Shown: piece after piece, positions 56,966 to 64,000 of the stretch
Numbering within the stretch: the first letter of the stretch is position 1
How the letters are laid out: every line of letters starts with the position of its first letter
Source: Anomaloglossus baeobatrachus
Taxonomy: Eukaryota; Chordata; Amphibia; Anura; Aromobatidae
Direction: 5' to 3'
NCBI RefSeq assembly: GCF_048569485.1
Contig: NW_027442066.1
Coordinates: forward strand, 186,001-250,000
Length of the DNA stretch: 64,000 bases
The notes under the pieces: generated by a model
The model's input: only the letters and a program-made list of their open reading frames with translations
Told to the model about the DNA's origin: nothing
Database searches by the model: none
Translations under genes and position numbers: made by a program

Positions 56966-57145
56966 TAAAGATGATCAACCTCTATAAATCACTTGTAAGG
57001 CTACATCTGGAATATGGGAACCAGTTTTGGGCTCCACATTTTAAAAAGGACATTCAGAAGTTAGAGTCAGTTCAAAGGTGGGCAACTAGACTACTACAAG
57101 GAATGGAAGGCCTCCCATATGATGACAAGTTGAAAAAGTTATTAA
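56966..57145 (+). mobile_element. LINE (L2/CR1-like) fragment
   Basis: It encodes LYKSLVRLHLEYGNQFWAPH and then KKDIQKLESVQRWATRLLQG with MEGLPYDDKLKKL, the conserved C-terminal block of L2/CR1-type LINE reverse transcriptase. It is open over 60 codons and then ends at the antisense integrase fragment. It covers the same part of the protein as the LINE piece inside the mosaics, but extends further. Confidence 0.85.
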
Positions 57146-57262
57146 GTGATTATTGGCTGCAATGGGGCTTTCTGGCTGGTGCCAGCCTCTCTTCTTAGCA
57201 CACAGGAACCACAATCCCTACACCATGCTTCAATGGATTCTCTCATCCCAGCCCAGTAAAAC
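57146..57262 (-). mobile_element. Ty3-type integrase zinc-region fragment (fossil), left flank
   Basis: The minus strand matches the integrase zinc-binding region at 55,588-55,700 (FYWAGMRESIEAWCRDCG). The same fragment lies in plus orientation at 59,193-59,375, so the inverted repeat of this palindrome extends into retrotransposon sequence outside the Penelope-like part. Confidence 0.8.
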
Positions 57263-58478
57263 TACATATTTTACACAGTCATAAGCAGCCCATGGGCATT
57301 CACCTGCATTCAAACCAATAACAGCTCATAGACCAGACAATCCATCTACCACTGGACCAAAGACAGGAAGTTAAATCCACTGCCTGCGGTAACCAACTTA
57401 ATCCTATAGGCTACTCACACAACAAACCCAACAGAAAGGAAAAAAACATGGCTTCGATTATCCATCCAATGAAAACGCATAACCATTGTGAGCCATTGGA
57501 CAATGCAATTGGACACATGGTGACATGGTGCACGGCCCAATGAATCAAGTCTTTACTTCATATTCACGGTTTAAGCCCTTGGGTTCTAATGTGCCCAGAG
57601 TACATATCCAGAAAGATTCTCTTTCTTTGAGCTAAACACAAGTCAACAATACATTGTAAGCAGATTCTATTACCAGTCCCACACCATTTTGTGACGCATA
57701 ATCACACAGTGATCCAATTAAGATTCCAAGTCATCGAACATGTCCAAGCCATACGTAGAGGAGGCAATAGAATTAAGAAGCTCAAAGAAAGGGAATCTTT
57801 CTGGATATATACTCTGGGCACATTGGAACCCAAAGGCTTAAACCATGAATATGAAGTACAGACTTGATTCATTGGGCCATGCATGGACATAATGGACATA
57901 ATTCTAATAGGCAGGACAGGTAATAAGGAGCACAAGGGATATGCTAAAATGTGTTGTGTGACAAGACAGACACAGGAAAGGAGATGATAACAGGTGTAGG
58001 GACCAACAAGGTGAGACAAGGGGTATCAGGATAGGGTCAAGTAGGTATGAATGTAGTAATGGGGCAGGCATAGAGAATTGTATGCGAATGTGAATTACAA
58101 TAAGTCACTAAGGAAAGGAATATGTGAGTGTGTGCCTAATGTAAACTAATATTGTACTGGCAAAATTATAGATGGAAAGGGAGAAGGGGAGAGGGGAGAG
58201 AGGAGGCTGTAATTGACTACAAGGGTATGAGTTATGAGTGATCATAGGGATAGTGCTACATAAGTGGAAATACCTATGGAGGACCGGATGTGTAAGCGCA
58301 TACCTTATACAAACCTATAGAGTGCTGATGGGTGAGAGTGTGATGTTAGATATAAGACATCCTATAGTGAATAGTGAGCCGTAATCAAGTGCAACAGGGA
58401 TATTTCACGTGACTATGGGAACCTGGAAGGTAAAGAAAGGGGAGAAAAAACTGTTAGACAAGGTAATCAGACAAACAT
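57263..58478. mobile_element. Penelope-like segment, second locus, left part
   Basis: Matches 38,800-40,015 of the left arm and stops abruptly at AGGTAATCAGACA. It includes the tRNA-like segment in minus orientation (about 57,285-57,365) and the GIY-YIG C-terminus at 57,676-57,867. Confidence 0.9.
57676..57867 (+). pseudogene. Penelope-like GIY-YIG C-terminus
   Basis: The same 63-codon stretch as at 39,214, with RRGGNRIKKLKERESFWIYT and then LGTLEPKGLNHEYE before TGA. A 3' remnant only. Confidence 0.75.
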
Positions 58479-58570
58479 GACAAATAAAAAACAAGGAAGA
58501 ATGGAACTCCATACATACTGGAGCCATATATAGTGTGAACACGAAAAAGAACCGGGCGTTAGAAAAAATG

Positions 58571-59192
58571 TGCACGGCCCAATGAATCAAGTCGGTTCTT
58601 CATATTCATGGTTTAAGCCCTTGGGTTCCAACGTGCCCAGAGTATATATCCAGAAAGATTCCCTTTCTTTGAGCTTCCTAATTCTATCGCCTCCTCTGCG
58701 TATGGCTGGGACATGTTCGATGACTTGGAATCTTAATTGGGCCACTGTGCGATTATGCGTCACAAAATGGTGTGGGACTGGTAATAGAATCTGCTTACAA
58801 CGTATTGTTGACTTGTGCTTAGCACAAAGAAAGGGAATCTTTCTGGATATGTACTCTGGACACATTAGAACCCAAGGGCTTAAACCGTGAATATGAAGTA
58901 CAGACTTGATTCATTGGGCCGTGCACCATGTCACCATGTGTGCAATTGCATTGTCCAATGGCTCACAATGGTTATGCGTTTTCATTGGATGGATAATCGA
59001 AGCCATGTTTTTTTCCTTTCTCTTGGGTTTGTTGTGTGAGTAGACTATAGGATTAAGTTAGTTACCGCAGGCAGTGGATTTAGCTTCCTGTCTTTGGTCC
59101 AGTGGTAGATTGATTGTTTGGTCTATGAGCTGTTATGGGTTTTAATCCAGGTGAATGCCCATGGGCTGCTTATAACTGTGTGAAATATGTAG
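58571..59192. mobile_element. Penelope-like segment, second locus, inverted part
   Basis: Matches 48,843-49,470 of the right arm and is therefore inverted against 57,263-58,478. About 92 unassigned bases (58,479-58,570) separate them. It carries the GIY-YIG C-terminus on the minus strand and the tRNA-like segment on the plus strand (A box 59,095-59,105, B box 59,138-59,148). Confidence 0.88.
58587..58778 (-). pseudogene. Penelope-like GIY-YIG C-terminus, best-kept copy
   Basis: It encodes VPHHFVTHNRTVAQLRFQVI, then EHVPAIRRGGDRIRKLKERE and FWIYTLGTLEPKGLNHEYE. EHVPAIRRGGDR is closer to the family pattern than the other copies, suggesting a separate and slightly less decayed source copy. Confidence 0.78.
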
Positions 59193-59380
59193 TTTTACTG
59201 GGCTGGGATGAGAGAATCCATCGAAGCATGGTGTAGGGATTGTGGTTCCTGTGTGCTAAGAAGAAAGGCTGGCACCAGCCAGAAAGCCCCATTACAGCCA
59301 ATAATCAACCGCTAGCCGCTGGAACTCGTTGCTCTAGATCATGTCAAACTCACACCAAGCAGGAATAGATACATTAGCCC
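59193..59380 (+). mobile_element. Ty3-type integrase zinc-region fragment (fossil), right flank
   Basis: Related to 55,588-55,770 (MRESIEAWCRDCGSC and PLELVALDHVKLT). The first 115 bp mirror 57,146-57,262. It is broken and truncated on both sides. Confidence 0.8.
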
Positions 59381-60272
59381 ACCATCCCACCCAAAGAGCA
59401 ACTTCTGCTGCGCAGCTGGCTTTCTAGGCAGCAGCGCTATCGTGATGTCAGCGGGGGACATTGTGACAAGCCAGTGTTCCGTCACTTCATGTTGTGCACT
59501 GTTCAAACGGAAAATACATCAACAGGCAGACTACAGAAAAGCTTACTAACAAAGGTTAGAGAGGGGCTTTCTCAGAGGGCTTTTTACAGTTTGTCTATTC
59601 CCAATTAGCCGTTTAAGTATGCTTAATGAAAGTACTAATTCTTTCATAGGCCGCCCATTCTTAGTATTTGACGTTCCTTATATTGCGGTATCAGGCTTCG
59701 CAGCAGGTTGCAAAACATTCATCACCCATGACTGTCCCCAATTGGGCTCAGAAGCTAAATGTCTATCATGACCTCTCTTTTTGAAAGTCCAAGAGCAAGC
59801 AAACTCTTCCTCCAGGAGAGGGAGCCAACAGATCACTAAAGACATCATCATTGCTCAAAGAAAACACCGAAAAACAATGGAAGCTTTAATTGGAGTGGAA
59901 TCTGATAGACAGCACCTGATGCCAAGTCTGCATCTTCTAACACCTGCAGTCACTGCAGCAGCTGAATCCAATGTGTCCAAAAGGGATCTATTCTATTCAA
60001 TTGCAAATGATCTAGATAAGACTGAGAATAAGATACTGCACGGGACATAGCAGAGTTGGTCAAGTTGAGTGGAGATGAGTTTGCTATTTGGCACAGCTTT
60101 TGCATCAATAAAGCAAGTAAAAGGTGTGAAAGATAAAAAAAGGGTGAAAGTGTGAAAAGTGAATTGGCCAAATTGAGGTGCATATAAAGTTTTTGCTTTC
60201 TTTCAATTCACTAATGGGGCTCATTTGAATCAGGTGAATTGAGTTCTGCTTTTGGAAACTGGGTTAAGAAGG
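59381..60272 (+). other. Unassigned segment with an 89-codon open stretch
   Basis: The open stretch 59,781-60,050 encodes VQEQANSSSRRGSQQITKDI, a basic QRKHRKTMEAL segment and RDLFYSIANDLDKTENKILH before a TAG, starting at TTG with a stop upstream. I do not recognise it. Composition looks protein-like (mixed charge, few low-complexity runs), so it could be an exon of a host gene or of a transposon accessory protein. Nothing else is clear here. Confidence 0.3.
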
Positions 60273-60646
60273 GGTGCACCGGTCCTGGAGGTACTGCAAT
60301 ACCAGGTCAATGCGTGGAGTGGACAGAGCAAGATTTTTTCCATCTCCTTGTTCTAAAAATCCATTTAATATATGGTCCCCAGAGAGGGGACGTATCAGAT
60401 ATTAAACTGATAAGAACAGATTTAATTTTTTTTTTTTTCTGTTTATCAGTAGGACTTCAAAATAACAAAGGTGATCGCCTCCCGTTGCCTGGGAACCGTC
60501 CAGGCACAAGAGGGCTATGTGTCACCAGAAGGCGCACACACTTCCTCAAGGCCGGCAGACGTGCAATCCCAGGCACCTTCCAGTACCGACCAAGGTAGCG
60601 TCCTCCGAAACTACACTTGATCTTAGCCAAAAGGCTGAGAAGCTAT
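60273..60646 (-). pseudogene. U2 snRNA pseudogene, interrupted by 188 bp
   Basis: On the minus strand, 60,646-60,610 is the U2 5' end (GCTTCTCAGCCTTTTGGCTA then AGATCAAGTGTAGT). U2 resumes at 60,421-60,273 with CTGTTCTTATCAGTTTAATA, the branch-site recognition GTAGT region being on the other side of the break, and runs to the 3' end GGTGCACC. U2 is the spliceosomal RNA that pairs with the intron branch point. Between the parts lie 188 bp of other sequence with a 13-A tract at its 3' side, so the RNA could not function. Several substitutions confirm a pseudogene. Confidence 0.85.
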
Positions 60647-60774
60647 AACCCGAATTGGTTACGGCCTTGAGTGGCACCCTGGCCTATACCGGACACATCT
60701 TAGGGAGAGGGAGACAAACCCACGCCTACAGAAGACATTTTGTCACCCAAGCCAACCCTTGAAAAGGCTGTTTT
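60647..60774. other. Short spacer between U2 copy and mosaic
   Basis: About 128 bp without a recognised feature, lying on the 5' side of the U2 copy. No snRNA-type promoter elements (PSE or DSE) were evident to me. Confidence 0.25.
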
Positions 60775-61574
60775 GCAGAGCAAAAACAAGAAGAATGATG
60801 CTTTTTGCAGCCGCCGCCCACTGCAATTAATCTGAATAACTCCTCCTCCTCCAAGCACCTCCCCTCCCCCTTGCAGTCTTTCCAATTCATGATACAAAAA
60901 GACGGACGGACAGGACAGGACAGGACAGGCTGCCTGACTTTCCGTCACTGCCACCCTTTGCCATCCTTGCCCGTAGAAAGCCCTTTCATCATCCCCAAAC
61001 CCTAATCTTTTCCCTTCCCTTCCCAGCTGCGTCTCACTCCCTTTCATTAGGAAGTGAGCGCAGCCTTTTCTCCGTTCTGCACATGCGCGACGTTAAACAC
61101 AAATGCGCAGGCGTGCGTTCCATTAGCCTCACTGCATTCCACTCCCATACAGGAAGTGGGCGCAGCTATTACTACGGTCGCACATAAAAGAACCCACGGC
61201 CACCACTGCACACAGCTGACTCCACCACAGGACACCCACTTCTACACCAACGCAGGTAAGACAGGATCGGCACCTCTATGCTCCCGTTACAATCAGGCTC
61301 AGTCACCATGTGATAACGCTCTCAACTCTTTAGTTGCAGGCTCCCCTTGCTTCACCTCCACTGGCTGTGCTGCCATTTCCTCTCCCACCTGGAAGGTATA
61401 CTTTATTCCACTATTTTCCTGTTTCTCTCTTCCCCCTTTTCCCATAACCTACTTTTATCTGCATTTGTGGGGTATCTATATGCTATTTACATCATAGTTT
61501 TATTCATTAATATGGAAGGGAAGAGTGCCCATGAGAGTGTTGAACTGCGGAGAGCAAGAGATTAAGCTGCTCCG

Positions 61575-62284
61575 ATTTGCCACCATTGATAAGCTGTTCT
61601 CAGTAGATACACATGCTATCCAAACAGCAGCATCCACCATTGCTTCAGCCCACCCATTCAGTGACAGCTCACCAAGTCAGCCAGAGGAGTGGTGTAAGGA
61701 ATTACACGTAGGCACTGACTCCACACCTTCACATCACAAGAAGGGGGTCTACAGGCTAGTGCAAGAATACGAGCAAGTCTTCAGCAAACATCCGCTAGAC
61801 TTTTGAAGAATAAAAGGGGTCAAACACTACATCCCCACAAGTGCACACCCACCCATCAAAGAGAGATATAAGCCAAAACTACCTGCACATTACCAGTGTA
61901 CCAAGGACATGTTGAGCAACATGAAGGAGGCTGGGGTTATCCGTGACAGTTGTAGCCTCTGGGCAGCTCCGTTGGTCCTGTTAAAGAAGAAGGACAGCAC
62001 CACTCCCCTGTATTGAGGAATAGCTAGCTGCATTGAGAACTGCAAATTATTTTTCTACCCTTGATCTCACTAGTCGCTATTGGCAAGTGTCCGTTGCTGA
62101 GGCAGACCGGGAGAAGACCGCCTTTGCCACCCCGATGGGTCTCTGCGAGTTCAAAAGCATGCCCTTCGAGCTGTGCAATTTGCCAGGAACCTTCCAGAGG
62201 CTGATGGAATGCTGCTTGGGACACCGAAACTTTGAAACGGTACTGCTATACCTTTATGATGTTATTGTTTATTCTAAAGCAAAC
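61575..62284 (+). mobile_element. Ty3-type pol fragment in second mosaic (fossil)
   Basis: Same remnant as 43,855-44,560, nearly identical, with the same overall state of decay, so it was already broken when the mosaic was copied. Confidence 0.8.
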
Positions 62285-62394
62285 AAGATTTTAGGGTGTA
62301 TAAAAAGGGAGATTAGATCCGGTGATCCCAACGTATTGTTAACCCTCTATAAATCACTTGTAAGGCCACATCTGGAATATGGGGTAAAGTCCTG
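62280..62394 (+). mobile_element. LINE fragment in second mosaic
   Basis: Same L2/CR1-like fragment as 44,560-44,674, encoding LYKSLVRPHLEYG. Confidence 0.8.
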
Positions 62395-62648
62395 AGCAGG
62401 TTGATAACCATTGGTTTGAGCATGGTAGGGTGTAGTGCGCATCTTCCTGCATCGGTAAAAGCTGCAGAAGTCCTTGAAGATTTCCGCTTCAAAGGCAGTG
62501 CCTTGATCTGTGAGGACTCTCTCTGAGTAGCCATGAGGTCTGCATAAGTGTGCTTGGAAGACCTTCGCTGCAGTATGGGCCATTAGATCTTTGACTTGTA
62601 CCACAACCATAAATCTCGAGTAGTTGTCTACCATCGTAAGTGCATACG
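62395..62648 (-). mobile_element. Ty3-type integrase fragment in second mosaic (fossil)
   Basis: Same antisense integrase core piece as 44,675-44,928, adjoining the SET-like exon. Confidence 0.82.
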
Positions 62649-62657
62649 TGAGCTCGC

Positions 62658-62908
62658 CTCGATATTCTGCAACAAAACTCCCTTTTTCGATTTCAGTTTC
62701 AGCAAACACTCCTCTTCCTGTAGAAAATATTTATCATTACCTAAGACAGTCATTCTAATGCATGACAATATTAAGGCAATTTAGTTAAAACTTGTTTTAA
62801 CTCACCTTTAAGGGGATTGATGTATTTCATGGTCAATCCAGGTTTGTCAGTGATGGCACTGACATAATGTATGGCGTCTTTTTCGGGCGTTATCCTTTGC
62901 CTTTTCAT
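62658..62908 (-). pseudogene. SET-domain-like exons in second mosaic
   Basis: Same exon, 88-bp intron and 60-nt exon as at 44,938-45,188, with all three splice sites kept. No amino-acid change is evident in RGVFAETEIEKGSFVAEYRG between the two copies. Confidence 0.62.
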
Positions 62909-62933
62909 TGTGAAAATCCAGTTGCCTATATCA

Positions 62934-64000
62934 AAGCAAATTCTACTACTTGTAAAGTATGCAGAAAATGAAATGTAGAACATATAACATCAACTGCTTA
63001 GGAACGCATCATAGGTTAGTACTTAAAAGGATATTGTCATGTTCTAGTCATAATGCAAGCTGGACATTTTTCATGTTACCCTGTAATCGCCGGCCTGTTC
63101 TAATGCTCACAAGCCAAGATATAGGCTCAGCTGCTAAGGCTTCCCTCTGCCTTCTGAATGAAACTTGAATATGTCTGGCTCACTGTGTATATAGCAGGTG
63201 CTCAGAAAAAATAAGAGTCAATTCAATAGAAATAGCTCTGGCACACTATAGTGATCAATAACGTAAGAAAAGAACTCTTGGAATGCTGAAAATTCTTTAT
63301 TTGTGCAAAAGGATAATTCATCCAACGTTTCGACCTTGTTTTTAGGTCTTTATCAAGGATAAAGTTATCTAAGATCATAAAGGGTTACAAAACCATATAA
63401 ACACGTAATTAGTACATAGTACAACATAACAGTACAATATATTGCTACTTGAGAGTACAATGGGTCAAATAACCATGATGCACATACAAAAAATTTTTCC
63501 AAAGCCATAGTGAAAACATTTGTACTGAGGAAAGAAAATTTCCACATGACCTATCTGGAGAAACATTCTGGATCAAACAACCAAAAATAGTCAAGCAGGT
63601 AAATACACACCTATATGGATAACAGGATGATATGTGTTCAATTGTATAGCGTCATTGCCATTAAGGTACAAATGGAAAACTTGCAATCCTATATAGTGAA
63701 GGAAATGAACACATATCATATCAAAGAACACAGGAACATGGGTGTGAGAAAAACCTCAATGTTTATACTTTGTTCTTTATAATGGTGTGAACATGTATAT
63801 GTCTCAGTACCTTATGCACTTGAGAATTCTAGTGAGTAGATGATGAAAGCCTATTTCAGAACTGGAATCGGTAAATAATTGTAGGTGGAATCTAAATGAA
63901 AAGATGGTACAAGTGTTATCATGACACGTGGGCTATAACACAATGGACCGTGTGACAAAGAAGAAAGGAGAGAAAGAAGAGGAAGAAAATGCAACTACCT
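62934..64000. repeat. Second copy of the palindrome right arm, continues past the window
   Basis: Matches 45,216-46,282 closely (a few substitutions, for example GACCTTG for GAGCTTG near 63,332). It includes the Penelope-like terminal motif. Whether the MITE and the GIY-YIG end follow cannot be seen. Confidence 0.92.

Larger units (their letters stand above)
60775..62937. mobile_element. Chimeric mosaic, second copy
   Basis: Matches 43,051-45,217 along its whole length with a small number of substitutions and one short difference near 60,846 (the GGCACA-containing stretch of the first copy). The parts are in the same order and orientation. Here the left side is a spacer and U2 copy instead of a palindrome arm. 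Confidence 0.9.

Overview
The window is a dense piece of a large vertebrate genome, most likely a frog or other amphibian (inference from hAT termini of the TAGAGATGAGCG and TAGTGATGAGCG kind, Penelope-like elements, Ty3-type LTRs and very long transposon-internal satellites). I find no intact host protein gene. Almost every base belongs to mobile elements inserted into one another, to satellite arrays that those elements carry, or to fragments of host genes (a U2 snRNA copy and SET-domain-like exons) caught among them.

Region 1 (1-33,490) is a nest of hAT DNA transposons. A plus-strand element (about 2,740-33,490) has a TATA-bearing leader, about 25 tandem 138-bp units, a ZBED-type hAT transposase gene (6,703-10,340) and a 3' part (28,034-33,490) with about 21 tandem 234-bp units and a terminal inverted repeat. 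Its coding region is split by a second hAT-type unit of 17.7 kb (10,341-28,033) flanked by the perfect 8-bp target duplication GTGACAAT. The second unit has its own leader and about 44 of the 138-bp units, and holds three older minus-strand hAT copies (about 18.7-21.3 kb, 21.3-24.6 kb, 24.6-27.7 kb), one of them with a 221-bp array. At the left edge an inverted copy of the transposase start and of the 138-bp array (1-2,491) faces the main element head to head.

Region 2 (33,491-38,714) holds an ancient broken gene of a repeat-associated protein family that I recognise by motif but cannot name. It has been hit by three LTR insertions with clear borders and a fourth at its edge, and all four are now solo LTRs.

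Region 3 (38,715-49,555) is a nearly perfect 10.8-kb palindrome: two 4.34-kb arms carrying the 3' end of a Penelope-like element (GIY-YIG C-terminus, a MITE, a tRNA-like segment) around a 2.17-kb centre. The centre is a mosaic of a promoter with splice signals, Ty3-type pol fragments, a LINE fragment and two spliced SET-domain-like exons. The same mosaic returns at 60,775-62,937, followed by the same right arm up to the window end.

Region 4 (49,636-57,145) holds a piece of the mosaic, the C-terminal half of another hAT subfamily with its own 118-bp 3'-UTR array and terminus (49,843-53,161), a broken Ty3-type pol region (53,684-56,911) and a LINE fragment. Region 5 (57,146-64,000) holds a smaller palindrome of the same Penelope-like family, an interrupted U2 snRNA pseudogene and the second mosaic.

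The common theme is that three hAT subfamilies each carry tandem satellites in their untranslated regions, two of them built from the transposase C-terminal codons plus the 3' UTR, and that chimeric cassettes have been copied as units. Boundaries were read by eye and are usually good to a few bases where a target duplication is given, otherwise to about 10-30 bases.
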